Part shown: positions 51,432-62,218 of the stretch, one piece after another | How positions within the stretch are numbered: position 1 is the stretch's first letter | How the letters are laid out: each line of letters starts with the position of its first letter | From: an uncultured Alphaproteobacteria bacterium | Lineage (GTDB): Bacteria > Pseudomonadota > Alphaproteobacteria > Micropepsales > Micropepsaceae | DNA: 64,000 nt | Assembly: GCA_902826695.1 (NCBI GenBank) | Contig: CADEFU010000001.1 | Location: 1-64,000 of the forward strand | Reading direction: 5' to 3' | Translations under genes and position numbers: made by a program | Notes under the pieces: model-generated | Database searches by the model: none | The model's input: the letters and a program-made list of their open reading frames with translations, nothing else | Told to the model about the DNA's origin: nothing

Positions 51432-52568
51432 TCAGCGTATGCGGGAACCCAGTGCGAGAAGCGGATTGCGTTGCTCGGGCGGAATGGTCGCATCGGCCAT
51501 CGGCCCGACGTTGATCAGCAGGTTGCCGCCTTGGCTCGTCACGTCATGGTGGAGCGCGATGAGGCCGGCTGCGTCGAGGTAGTCCTCCGGCCGTTCGTTG
51601 CGGTTGTAGCCGAAGGCTAGGCTGAGACCGCGGCAGGATTCCCACTTCTTGTTCTTCGGGATGGCACCGAGGCCGTATTCGACGGTGCGAAAATCGCAGT
51701 GCGGCGGTGGCGGGTTTTCTTGCGGGCCGGTTGAGGCTGCGATGCGGGCTTTGATGAGAGCGTTGAAGCTCGCCCGGTTTTCGGGATCGCGGAGGCTGTT
51801 GAATAGGGTGTCTTCGGCGAACCAGCGGTCGTTGACGACGCCGTCGGGTACGCGCGCGTAGTAGTGCGCGAAAAGTTCGGGGACTTGTGCTTTCGAAGGC
51901 CAGGCTATGTCATTCCAAAGGATGCTTGGTTCGTAGCGGTCGATGAGTTCACGCACTTGCGCCGCGGCGTAGTCGCAGTAGTCGCGCTCGGTCGGTACGC
52001 AGGCGAACATGTCGCCGAGGTTGGCAATTGGCTCGGGCCGTGCCGTCCAGTCCAGACCGCCAGAGTAATAGAGAGCGAAGCGCATGCCGCGCTTGCGGAC
52101 TGCTTCCGCCAGTTCGCCGACGAAGTCGCGCGTTGTGTGCCAGCCGGGACGCCACGGGCTTTCGATCTTGGTCGGCCAAAGGCAATAACCGTCGTGATGC
52201 TTCGTCACGAAAACAACATAGCGGGCGCCTGCGGCCTTGAAGAGATCGGCCCAGGCGTCGGCGTCGAAGGCTTTCGAAGCTTCGTCAAATTCGGGACGGA
52301 AAGACGTGTACGGACGATCGCCGTAAGTTGACTTGTGGTGGGCCGCCGTCGGGCTTCCAGGTAAGCGCGCCGCGTTCTCGTACCATTCGGCATATGGGAT
52401 GTGCGCGTTCATGTCGTCGTAGTGGTCGCGCGCCAGATCGTGTATTGCGCGCCCGCGCGGTGCCCAGGCGGGGATCGAGAAGATGCCCCAGTGGATGAAG
52501 ATGCCGAAGCCGGCGTCACGAAACCACGCAGGGCAGGGGCGCGATGCGAAGGCTTCAAAGGATGACAC
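51432..52568 (-). CDS. Alpha-L-fucosidase, GH29 type
   Basis: The 378-residue protein has the GH29 barrel signature: WFRDAGFGIFIHWGIFSIPA at the N-terminus, YVVFVTKHHDGYCLWPT, FALYYSGGLDW and PSILWNDIAWP, which holds the nucleophile aspartate. There is no signal peptide. The start is a GTG one base after the stop of the gamma-glutamyltransferase gene, so the two are coupled. It is on the short side for GH29, lacking the C-terminal beta-sandwich. It would remove alpha-linked fucose or a related sugar. Confidence 0.87.
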   Translation of the reverse strand: MSSFEAFASRPCPAWFRDAGFGIFIHWGIFSIPAWAPRGRAIHDLARDHYDDMNAHIPYAEWYENAARLPGSPTAAHHKSTYGDRPYTSFRPEFDEASKAFDADAWADLFKAAGARYVVFVTKHHDGYCLWPTKIESPWRPGWHTTRDFVGELAEAVRKRGMRFALYYSGGLDWTARPEPIANLGDMFACVPTERDYCDYAAAQVRELIDRYEPSILWNDIAWPSKAQVPELFAHYYARVPDGVVNDRWFAEDTLFNSLRDPENRASFNALIKARIAASTGPQENPPPPHCDFRTVEYGLGAIPKNKKWESCRGLSLAFGYNRNERPEDYLDAAGLIALHHDVTSQGGNLLINVGPMADATIPPEQRNPLLALGSRIR

Positions 52569-52569
52569 G

Positions 52570-54321
52570 TTAGTATCCCATCGCTGCGCCGTCTTTGCGC
52601 ATCTCACTGGCGCCCCAGTAGACGCCGGTTTCGGGATCGCGAACGATGGCTTGATAGCCGCCGAAGCTGCCGTCGCCTTTGACGAGTTTGTGGCCGCGGC
52701 GTTCGAGCTCCGCGCGCACATCGGCGCTGATGCCGGTTTCGAGCATCAACTCGCCGACGCCGGCCGAGTCACGGCGGCTCCAGTCTTCCGAGCCTTCATG
52801 GCGGAAGCGGGCGGCGTCGCCAGCCTCCTGCACGTTCAGGCCGAAGTCGATCATATTGACGAGGATCTGCACGTGACCTTGCGGCTGCAAGTCGCCGCCC
52901 ATGACGCCGAAGCTCATCCAGGGTTTGCCGTCCTTCATGGCGAAGGCAGGGATGATCGTCTGGAATGGGCGCTTACCCGGCGCATAAACATTCGCGTGAC
53001 CGGCTTCGAGTGCGAAGAGTTCGCCGCGATCTTGGAACATGAAGCCGAGCCCGTCGGCGACAAGGCCCGAACCCATGCCACGGTAGTTCGACTGGATCAG
53101 CGAGACCATCATGCCGTCCTTGTCGGCGGCTGTGAGATAGGTCGTGTCGCCTTGGCGGAGCTTAATCTCGCCGGGCGGCACATTCGAATTTGCGCGGGTC
53201 ATGTCGATGAGCGCGCGGCGCTGTTTGGCGTAGGCGTCGGAGATCAGTTGCGCGACCGGCATGTCGTAGGTCGCGGGGTCGGCGTAGAACTTGCCCAAGT
53301 CTTCGAAGGCGAGGCGCTTGGCTTCGACCATCACATGCAGCGCGTCGGCGGAGCCGCGCCCCATCTTCTTGAGGTCGTAGGCCTCTATCATCTTTAGGAT
53401 TTGCAGGGCGGCGACGCCTTGCGTGTTCGGCGGCAGTTCGTAGACGTCGTAGCCGCGGTAGTTCACGCCAACGGGATCGACAAAGTCGCCGGTGTGGGCG
53501 GCGAAGTCCTCAAAACGCAGATCGCCACCGATGCGTTTGAAGTAGGCGTCGATCGTCTTGGCGATTTGGCCTTTGTAAAAGGCGTCGCGGCCGCCTTTGG
53601 CGAGCAAGTCGTATGTGTTGGCCAGGTCGGGGTTCTTAAAGATCTGGCCTTCGCGCGGCGGCTGACCGTTGATCAGATAGGTGCGCTTGGCGTTGTCGAT
53701 TTCTTCAATGTCCTTCGCCTGACGCTCGAAGCCGCGGAAATTGCGCGCCCAGTAGTAGGAAATGAGCTGCGTGACGGGAAAGCCCTCGCGGGCGTATTCA
53801 GTCGCTGGCGCGAGCACTTGATGCATCGGCAGCTTGCCGAAGCGTTGGTGCAGCGCGAACCAGCCGTCGACGGCGCCCGGTACTGTCACTGTGAGCGAGC
53901 CGTGCGAGGGCATCGCTTTGCGCCCAGCAAGTTTCTTCATGAGGTCGTCGAAGCTGCGGCCCTTGGGTGAACGGCCGGAGCCGTTGTAGCCGTAGAGTTT
54001 CTTTGTCTTCGGGTCCCAGACGATTGCGAAGAGGTCGCCACCGATACCGCAACCGACCGGTTCCATTAGGCCGAGGGCAGCGTTCGCGGCGATGGCGGCG
54101 TCCATTGCGCTGCCACCCTTCTTCAGGATGTCGATGGCGATTTGCGTCGCGAGCGGCTGCGCGGTTGCGGCCATGCCATGACGGCCAAGCACTGGCGCGC
54201 GCGTTGCAAAGCCATGGCCGGTGTAGCGGTCGCCGCCGCCGGGGGCTGCGGTTGGCGCGTCTTGAGCGGTGGCGGCAGCCGTCATGAGCGTGAGACCTGT
54301 GATGATCGAGAGGAAGCGCAT
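52570..54321 (-). CDS. Gamma-glutamyltransferase
   Basis: The 583-residue protein is secreted (signal peptide to about AATAQD). It is an Ntn-hydrolase made as a precursor that cuts itself before a threonine. QGDTTYLTAADKDG contains the nucleophile Thr, GSAMDAAIAANAALGLMEPVGCGIGGD is the N-terminal signature, and GFMFQDRG and GGDLQPQGHVQILVNMIDFG are conserved in the small subunit. It hydrolyses glutathione and other gamma-glutamyl compounds in the periplasm. It lies between the Rap1a/Tai-like gene and the fucosidase. Confidence 0.9.
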   Translation of the reverse strand: MRFLSIITGLTLMTAAATAQDAPTAAPGGGDRYTGHGFATRAPVLGRHGMAATAQPLATQIAIDILKKGGSAMDAAIAANAALGLMEPVGCGIGGDLFAIVWDPKTKKLYGYNGSGRSPKGRSFDDLMKKLAGRKAMPSHGSLTVTVPGAVDGWFALHQRFGKLPMHQVLAPATEYAREGFPVTQLISYYWARNFRGFERQAKDIEEIDNAKRTYLINGQPPREGQIFKNPDLANTYDLLAKGGRDAFYKGQIAKTIDAYFKRIGGDLRFEDFAAHTGDFVDPVGVNYRGYDVYELPPNTQGVAALQILKMIEAYDLKKMGRGSADALHVMVEAKRLAFEDLGKFYADPATYDMPVAQLISDAYAKQRRALIDMTRANSNVPPGEIKLRQGDTTYLTAADKDGMMVSLIQSNYRGMGSGLVADGLGFMFQDRGELFALEAGHANVYAPGKRPFQTIIPAFAMKDGKPWMSFGVMGGDLQPQGHVQILVNMIDFGLNVQEAGDAARFRHEGSEDWSRRDSAGVGELMLETGISADVRAELERRGHKLVKGDGSFGGYQAIVRDPETGVYWGASEMRKDGAAMGY

Positions 54322-54328
54322 GGTGGAC

Positions 54329-54742
54329 TTAGCGGTTCGGTCGTGGCGATGGCGGGCAGGGGAAGTCGCGCTCGAGGGTTTTTTGCGCGACCTCGGATGC
54401 AGGTAGATCCAGCAATGCGGGATTTTGGTCGCCGAACTTAACAATGCGCCCGGCAAGCTCTCGGAACGAGATGAAGTCAGGCATTCGCACGCAGGCCTCG
54501 TGGGCGGCGATTGGCAAGCCTTTGAGCATTGCGTCCTGGCGGGCTTGTTCGCGGGCTTGGAGCGACACGGCAAAGCCCTGCAAGAACGTACGGCAATCGT
54601 GCGGGGCGCGGGCGTTTTCGGTGCTCGCGATCGCCGCGTAAGAGCGGCAAGCGGCAACGAGGTCGCGGCCGGTCTTAATGGCCGCAGCGTTTGCCGCGCT
54701 CGTGGCGATGAGGACGACGAGGAGGATTGCTACACGGCGCAT
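54329..54742 (-). CDS. Secreted Rap1a/Tai-like protein
   Basis: The 137-residue protein has a signal peptide (to about ANAAA) and a small helical domain with paired cysteines (LVAACRSY, HDCRTFLQGFAVSLQ, HEACVRMPDF). This resembles the Rap1a/Tai immunity-protein fold found in many secreted proteins of proteobacteria. No effector gene is nearby, so an immunity role is not supported here. It precedes the gamma-glutamyltransferase by seven bases. Confidence 0.7.
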   Translation of the reverse strand: MRRVAILLVVLIATSAANAAAIKTGRDLVAACRSYAAIASTENARAPHDCRTFLQGFAVSLQAREQARQDAMLKGLPIAAHEACVRMPDFISFRELAGRIVKFGDQNPALLDLPASEVAQKTLERDFPCPPSPRPNR

Positions 54743-54836
54743 CGAACGGCTTCCCTTGTGAGTGGCACCCCAATACCGGCAGCAGGGTAGGGCGTGCTAG
54801 TGATTTGGACAACTGCCGCTTAAGGACGCCAGCCCA

Positions 54837-55451
54837 ATGATCGATGCCGTCATCCGACCGTACATGAACAAGCCCCTAGAGGCCGCCGCCAAGCGGGCTT
54901 TGGCCCTAGGGATTAGCGCCAATGCGGCGACAGCCGCGGGGTTTGCGCTTGGCATGGTGGCGGCGGGGTTCATCGCGGCGGAGTACTATTGGGCGGGGCT
55001 CGGGTTGGTGCTCGTCAGCCGTTTCATGGATGGGCTTGATGGGGCGATTGCGCGGTTGACCCGGCTGACCGATGTGGGCGGGTTTCTGGATATCACGCTC
55101 GACTTTGTCTTCTACGCATCAGTGGTGTTCGCGTTCGCGCTGGCGGCGCCCGAGAAGAACGCGTTGGCGGCCGCCTTTTTGGCCGCGAGCTTCATGGCGC
55201 CGGCGTCCACGTTTCTCACCTACGCGATCTTTGCGCAAAAGCACGGCATCACGACGGAAATTCGCGGGGCGAAGTCGCTCTACTACCTCGGTGGATTGAC
55301 GGAGGGGTTCGAGACGATCTTCGCGCTCTGTCTGATGTGCGTGTTTCCCGATTGGTTTCCGGTGATCGCGGTTGTCTATGGCATTCTGTGTTGGATCACG
55401 GGCGGCACGCGCATTGCTGCCGCCGTTCAAACGTTTGGGGAGCGGCGATGA
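54837..55451 (+). CDS. CDP-alcohol phosphatidyltransferase family protein
   Basis: The 204-residue membrane protein carries the complete CDP-alcohol phosphotransferase motif D-xx-DG-xx-AR-x8-G-xxx-D-xxx-D (DGLDGAIARLTRL, then DVGGFLDITLD, about residues 66-87) and around six membrane segments. It would transfer a phosphoalcohol from CDP-alcohol to a second alcohol in phospholipid synthesis; the exact product is open. Its stop overlaps the next gene's ATG as ATGA. Confidence 0.88.
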   Translation: MIDAVIRPYMNKPLEAAAKRALALGISANAATAAGFALGMVAAGFIAAEYYWAGLGLVLVSRFMDGLDGAIARLTRLTDVGGFLDITLDFVFYASVVFAFALAAPEKNALAAAFLAASFMAPASTFLTYAIFAQKHGITTEIRGAKSLYYLGGLTEGFETIFALCLMCVFPDWFPVIAVVYGILCWITGGTRIAAAVQTFGERR

Positions 55452-56605
55452 GCGATCTTTCTTCCGCACAGGCGGCGATCGTCGAGGCCGTCGGGCGCAT
55501 TTGCGAGAAGTACGACGACGCCTACTGGCTCGCGCGCGATAACGATCACCGATTTCCGGAAGAGTTTGTAAAGGACATCGCGGGCGCCGGGTACCTTGGC
55601 ATCGCGATGCCGGAGAGCGTGGGTGGTGCGGGGCTGGGTGTTACGGAAGCCGCGCTCATGATGCATCGGATCGCACGATCCGGCGCGGCGATGACGGGTG
55701 TGTCGGCGGTGCACATCAACATCTTCGGGCCGCATCCGATCGCGGTGTTCGGGACGGACGAGCAGAAGGCGCGGATGTTGCCACCACTTATTCGCGGTGA
55801 GACGCGTTGTTGCTTTGGGGTGACCGAGCCGGATGCGGGGCTCGATACGTCGAGCATCAAGACGCGCGCCGAGCGTTCGAACGATGGATGGATCGTCAGC
55901 GGCCGCAAGATGTGGACGACGACGGCGCAGACAGCGACGCACATTCTGCTTCTGGCGCGCACATCACCTGCTGGCAAGAAGCCGACCGACGGCTTGAGCC
56001 TGTTCTACACGCCGCTCGACCGGGCGCATGTCGAGGTGCGCGAAATCCCGAAGATGGGTCGGCATGCGGTCGATACCAACATGGTGTTCATCGACGGGCT
56101 GAAGGTTGCCGCGGAAGACCTCGTCGGCGAGGAAGGCAAGGGGTTCGACCAGATGCTGCATGCGTTCAATCCTGAGCGCATTTTGGTCGCGGCGGAGGCG
56201 ATTGGGATCGGGCAGGATGCGTTGGCACGTGCCGCGAAGTATGCGCGCGAGCGTGTCGTGTTTGGGCGTCCGATCGGACAAAATCAAGCGATCCAGCATC
56301 CGCTCGCACGCGCGTGGGCGGAACTGGAGGCGGCTTGGCTCATGACGATGAAGGCAGCGGCACTTTACGACGCGAAGAAGGCGTGCGGGGTTGAGGCGAA
56401 CGCCGCTAAGTATCTTGCTGCCGAGGCTGCCTTTCGTGCGTGCGAGACCGCCGTAATGACTCACGGCGGCATGGGCTATGCGCGCGAATTCCACGTCGAG
56501 CGCTTGTTCCGCGAGGTGCTGATCGCACGCATCGCGCCGGTCAGCCGGGAGATGATCTTGAACTTCCTGGCCGAAAAGGCGTTGGGGTTGCCGAAGTCGT
56601 ACTGA
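55448..56605 (+). CDS. Acyl-CoA dehydrogenase family protein
   Basis: The 385-residue flavoprotein has the ACAD signatures CCFGVTEPDAGLDTSSIKT (FAD/substrate region), RKMWTTTAQ, GFDQMLHAFNPERI and THGGMGYAREFHVERLFRE. Members make the alpha,beta double bond in acyl-CoA. Its start (ATG 55448) overlaps the CDP-alcohol transferase stop by four bases, so the genes are translated together, an uncommon pairing. Substrate length unknown. Confidence 0.9.
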   Translation: MSDLSSAQAAIVEAVGRICEKYDDAYWLARDNDHRFPEEFVKDIAGAGYLGIAMPESVGGAGLGVTEAALMMHRIARSGAAMTGVSAVHINIFGPHPIAVFGTDEQKARMLPPLIRGETRCCFGVTEPDAGLDTSSIKTRAERSNDGWIVSGRKMWTTTAQTATHILLLARTSPAGKKPTDGLSLFYTPLDRAHVEVREIPKMGRHAVDTNMVFIDGLKVAAEDLVGEEGKGFDQMLHAFNPERILVAAEAIGIGQDALARAAKYARERVVFGRPIGQNQAIQHPLARAWAELEAAWLMTMKAAALYDAKKACGVEANAAKYLAAEAAFRACETAVMTHGGMGYAREFHVERLFREVLIARIAPVSREMILNFLAEKALGLPKSY

Positions 56606-56607
56606 CT

Positions 56608-58463
<1,856 letters not shown>

Positions 58464-58536
58464 GTCTTGACCCCTGTTGAGGGCGCAGACCTATGTCCAG
58501 CAGGAATCGAGAACCACCCGGATTCTGCTCCCGAAC

Positions 58537-59478
58537 TCAGGGCCCTTCGACTTTGATACCCTTCGCGCGAAGCATAGCCACTACACTGTCCTTGCCTACG
58601 AGGTGGCCAGCGCCAACAACGATCACGTGCGTTTGACCGTCTGCCATCATCTTTTCGATTTGCGGCAGCCACTTCACGTGGCGGTCGTAGAAAAGAGCTT
58701 TCTGGAGCGCGGGAAACGCCGAAGCATTGCCGTTCATGAGTTCGTCGAGTTTCCTGCTGTCGCCCGTCTTCCAGGCGCTGATGAGCTGGTTCAGCAGCTC
58801 TGGCGGTTCCGAGATCTCCTTCAGCGTCGTGACGAGGAGCTGAACCTGCTGGTCATGTGACAAGTCGGCGAAGACGCGGATCTGTTCTTCGGACGTTTCC
58901 AGTGCACCCCGCTGTTTGTTGGCAGTCTTCGACCACTCCCAGAGCTGCACATCGACGCCGGCGAGTTCTTCCATCGCGGCATTCGGGTTCAGCGGGTCGC
59001 CTTTTTTTGTCGTCTGCTTGACGATGTTGAGCGAGGTCAGCGTGATCGCTGCGAGCCACGGCCGCATCCGGTCCATTGCGGCTTCCGGCAAGCCGAATGT
59101 CTTTGCAGCTTCGACAAGTTGTGCGCGGTACTCTGGCGCGATCATCTTGAAGAGGCTTTTGTCGGGGGGCAAGAATCCGTACTTGCTTACGAGGGCGATC
59201 GACGCAGCGGGATTCTTAGCTTCGTCGAGGTCGAGTTCGAAGACGAGGCGGTGCGCCTGCTGGAGTGCGGCTTCGAGTTCGGGGCGACGCCACGCCGTGC
59301 CCTTGGGCAGGATATGGATCGAGCCAAAGAGGTAGATGTCGCCGTTTGGGCCGTCGATCTTCCAGAGCGCGGGATTGGCAGTGCTCTCGCGCGACGTGAC
59401 CGGCGCAATGACCAACAACAAGGCGATGATGGCGGCCGTGCACGTGGCTGCGGCGCCCAAGACATACTTCCGGATCAT
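58537..59478 (-). CDS. TraB/GumN-family protein
   Basis: The 313-residue protein has an N-terminal membrane segment or signal (about 5-27) and the GumN/TraB domain. LWKIDGPNGDIYLFGSIHILPKG is the first motif, FELDLDEAK the second, and a C-terminal VIVVGAGHLVGKDSVVAMLRAKG the last (GxxH pattern). TraB-family proteins related to TIKI are proposed metalloproteases with a pair of GxxH motifs, both visible here. GGGAG precedes the ATG. It is divergent from prfC. Confidence 0.87.
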   Translation of the reverse strand: MIRKYVLGAAATCTAAIIALLLVIAPVTSRESTANPALWKIDGPNGDIYLFGSIHILPKGTAWRRPELEAALQQAHRLVFELDLDEAKNPAASIALVSKYGFLPPDKSLFKMIAPEYRAQLVEAAKTFGLPEAAMDRMRPWLAAITLTSLNIVKQTTKKGDPLNPNAAMEELAGVDVQLWEWSKTANKQRGALETSEEQIRVFADLSHDQQVQLLVTTLKEISEPPELLNQLISAWKTGDSRKLDELMNGNASAFPALQKALFYDRHVKWLPQIEKMMADGQTHVIVVGAGHLVGKDSVVAMLRAKGIKVEGP

Positions 59479-59620
59479 ATAAACTCCCCCAAGCGTGGCG
59501 CCGAGCTTAGTCGATATGGCGGGCCGCTGCCGTCGCGGCAAGGTGACAGAGGGGGTGGATTTCGGTTTGGTTGCACACCGGAATCCGGTAAAAGGCGCGC
59601 CTTCTTTGAGGCAGCCCCCC

Positions 59621-61204
59621 ATGGCCGAGGTTCAAGAGATCGTCGATCGCACGCCCGCCGAGGCGGCGCGGCGGCGGCGCACGTTCGCGATTATCTCGCA
59701 CCCGGACGCGGGTAAGACGACGCTGACTGAGCATCTGCTGCTCATGGGCGGGGCGATCCATCTCGCCGGCGAGGTGAAGGCGAAGCGCGACCGGCGGCGT
59801 GCTCGATCGGACTGGATGAAGATCGAGCAGGAACGCGGGATCTCGGTCACGACCGCGGTGATGACTTTTGAGTACATGGACCTGGTGTTCAACTTGCTCG
59901 ACACGCCGGGTCACGAAGACTTTTCAGAGGATACGTATCGCACGCTGACGGCGGCGGACTCGGCGATCATGGTGATCGACGCGGCGAAGGGTATCGAGAG
60001 CCAGACCCGTAAGCTGTTCGAAGTGTGCCGGCTTCGCGATATTCCGATCATCACGTTCGTCAACAAGATGGACCGTGAGGCGCGCGATCCGTTCTCGCTG
60101 ATCGACGAGATTTCGGATCAGCTGCAACTGCATGTGACGCCGGCGATGTGGCCGGTCGGGTCGGGGCTGAACTTCCGCGGCGCGATGCATTTCGAGAGCG
60201 ACAAGTTCCTGCAATTCGGCAAGGGTGGCGAGGCGGTGGGTGCGAACCGCTTGGCGGATGTTTTGTCGGCGGATGAGCACAAGCACCTCAGCGACGAGAT
60301 GGAGCTAGCGCGCGGCGGGTATCCTGCGTTCGATCTCGCGCAGTTTCGCGAGGGGCATTTGACACCGATCTACTTCGGCGCGGCGCTAAAGAATTTCGGT
60401 GTGAGGGAGCTGATCGAGGGGTTGGGCAAGGCGGCACCGGCGCCGCGTGCGCAACCAGCGGCGGAACGTGCGGTCGAGCCGACGGAGGACAAGGTAACCG
60501 GCTTTGTCTTCAAAGTGCAGGCCAACATGGACGCGAACCATCGCGACCGCGTCGCGTTCATGCGCGTGTGTTCCGGGCATTTCAAGCGCGGGATGCGGCT
60601 GAAGCAATCCGGCTCGGGCAAGATCATCGGCGTACACAACCCAATTCTGTTCTTCGCGCAGTCACGGCAGACGGTGGATGAAGCTTGGCCAGGCGACATT
60701 ATTGGCATCCCGAACCACGGGGTGCTTCGCGTCGGCGATACGCTGACGGAAGGCGAGGATCTGACATTCACCGGGATTCCGAACTTCGCGCCGGAGATTT
60801 TGCGCCGCGTGCGGCTCGCCGACCCGCTCAAGGCCAAGCACTTGCAGCGGGCGCTTGAGGCGTTGGCGGAAGAAGGCGTTACGCAGGTGTTCAAACCGAA
60901 GATCGGTTCCCAGTGGTTTGTGGGCGTCGTGGGGCAGTTGCAGCTTGACGTGCTCGCCAGCCGGATTGCGGCTGAGTACAACCTTGAAGTCGGGTTCGAA
61001 CAGGGCCTTTACGAGACCGCGCGCTGGGTTGCGGCGGACGACCCGACGGAGCTGAAAAAGTTCTTGGACGCCCATCAGGGCAATCTCGCCGAAGACCGTG
61101 ACGGTGCGCCGGTTTTTATGGCGAAGAGCGCGTGGGAGCTGCGCTACTCGGCTGAGAAGTGGCCGAAGATCAAGTTCACGGCGACACGCGAGCGGCGGCA
61201 CTAA
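59621..61204 (+). CDS. prfC: Peptide chain release factor 3
   Basis: RF3 is a GTPase that releases RF1/RF2 from the ribosome after termination. The 527-residue protein has HPDAGKTTLTEHLL (G1), ISVTTAVMTF (G2), DTPGHEDFSEDTYR (G3) and NKMDREARDP (G4), then the RF3-specific EF-G-like domains (FKVQANMDANHRDRVAFMRV, GVVGQLQLDVLASRIAAEY). GAGG precedes the ATG at 59621. Length matches E. coli RF3 (529). Confidence 0.95.
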   Translation: MAEVQEIVDRTPAEAARRRRTFAIISHPDAGKTTLTEHLLLMGGAIHLAGEVKAKRDRRRARSDWMKIEQERGISVTTAVMTFEYMDLVFNLLDTPGHEDFSEDTYRTLTAADSAIMVIDAAKGIESQTRKLFEVCRLRDIPIITFVNKMDREARDPFSLIDEISDQLQLHVTPAMWPVGSGLNFRGAMHFESDKFLQFGKGGEAVGANRLADVLSADEHKHLSDEMELARGGYPAFDLAQFREGHLTPIYFGAALKNFGVRELIEGLGKAAPAPRAQPAAERAVEPTEDKVTGFVFKVQANMDANHRDRVAFMRVCSGHFKRGMRLKQSGSGKIIGVHNPILFFAQSRQTVDEAWPGDIIGIPNHGVLRVGDTLTEGEDLTFTGIPNFAPEILRRVRLADPLKAKHLQRALEALAEEGVTQVFKPKIGSQWFVGVVGQLQLDVLASRIAAEYNLEVGFEQGLYETARWVAADDPTELKKFLDAHQGNLAEDRDGAPVFMAKSAWELRYSAEKWPKIKFTATRERRH

Positions 61205-61229
61205 GCGCCGCTCGCGGCTGCTCGCCAGG

Positions 61230-62000
61230 TCAGAAGAAAAAGTGCTCGCGCACGGTGCGCAGAGGTTCTGAGCGGTTGCGGTTTTGTAACGATCCGTCGG
61301 TTCCGAAGTGCAAGCGAATTCCGCCACCGATGTGCCAGTAGTCTTCACTGCCGCCGATGCCAAAGCCGGTGCCGTCAACGTTTCCGAAGCCTAGGCCGCC
61401 ATAGATCGATGTGTCGCAATCGGCGAACAGGTACTCCACTTCGCCGGACAGGGACCAGTCGTCAAACTCAGCCGCGGAGCCGTCGTCTTCAAAGTTGGCG
61501 TAGCGCGTTGTCACATTAAGCGCCAGGGTGGGTTGAAGGTAGTAGCTGCCGTACGCGCCGAGGTTCCACCCGTCGAGATCGTCGTAGCTGCCGAAGCCGA
61601 TGAAAGCGCCGATCGTGGCCTGATCGAGGAAAAGCTCGCCGCGCGCGCGTAGATCAAACCCATCAATGCCACCCAGCGTCTGGTAGCGAAGCTCACCACC
61701 GAGAGCGCCTTCGTTGGCATCACGCCAGAAGGCGCCTACGCCATACTTCGAGTTAGAAGTACCTTCGCCGCCGTCTTGGAACGTGTTGAAGTCGAAGTTG
61801 CCTTGAACGTTCCACTTGCTGGGCCACGTCCACAAGGCCGAACCGGTACCGTGAAATTGATCGAAGCTCGGATCGAGGTCGACGTTGTCGTAACCGACGT
61901 CTCCGAGGCCAGTGAGCCGCGTGCCTCCTTTGCCATCGGCGAAGACGGGGGCGGTGAGGGCGATGAGGGCGGCTGTCGCTAGGAGGGATGTGCGTTTCAT
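61230..62000 (-). CDS. Outer-membrane beta-barrel protein
   Basis: The 256-residue product has a signal peptide (residues 1-22, ending VFADG). It then shows alternating strands rich in Tyr, Trp, Gly and Asp (WNVQGNFDFNTFQDGGEG, GAYGSYYLQPTLALNVTTRYA, SIYGGLGFGNVDG), ending in FFF, a good BAM signal. It looks like a 10-12-stranded barrel of unknown function. Confidence 0.78.
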   Translation of the reverse strand: MKRTSLLATAALIALTAPVFADGKGGTRLTGLGDVGYDNVDLDPSFDQFHGTGSALWTWPSKWNVQGNFDFNTFQDGGEGTSNSKYGVGAFWRDANEGALGGELRYQTLGGIDGFDLRARGELFLDQATIGAFIGFGSYDDLDGWNLGAYGSYYLQPTLALNVTTRYANFEDDGSAAEFDDWSLSGEVEYLFADCDTSIYGGLGFGNVDGTGFGIGGSEDYWHIGGGIRLHFGTDGSLQNRNRSEPLRTVREHFFF

Positions 62001-62218
62001 GGTGGGGGACTCCGTACTTTCGTGGGGGGACGAATCTTCGGGGCCCAGAGGATGCACCGCGGTTTTATTCGCGCAACGCTGCGGACCGTAATTGCTGAAT
62101 CGTAATGTCGTCCTGTTGCATTGCGGGAGCACGTGATGGCTCGCGCGTGCAACCGCCGCTTGGCGGTTGATCGGATTGGCCGTGTGCATCGTATATCTAC
62201 TGTTGAGGAGAAAACTGC

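Noticed and set aside
54329-54742. Immunity protein of a type VI effector pair
   Set aside because: The fold resembles Rap1a/Tai, but the neighbours are a gamma-glutamyltransferase and a fucosidase and no toxin is present.
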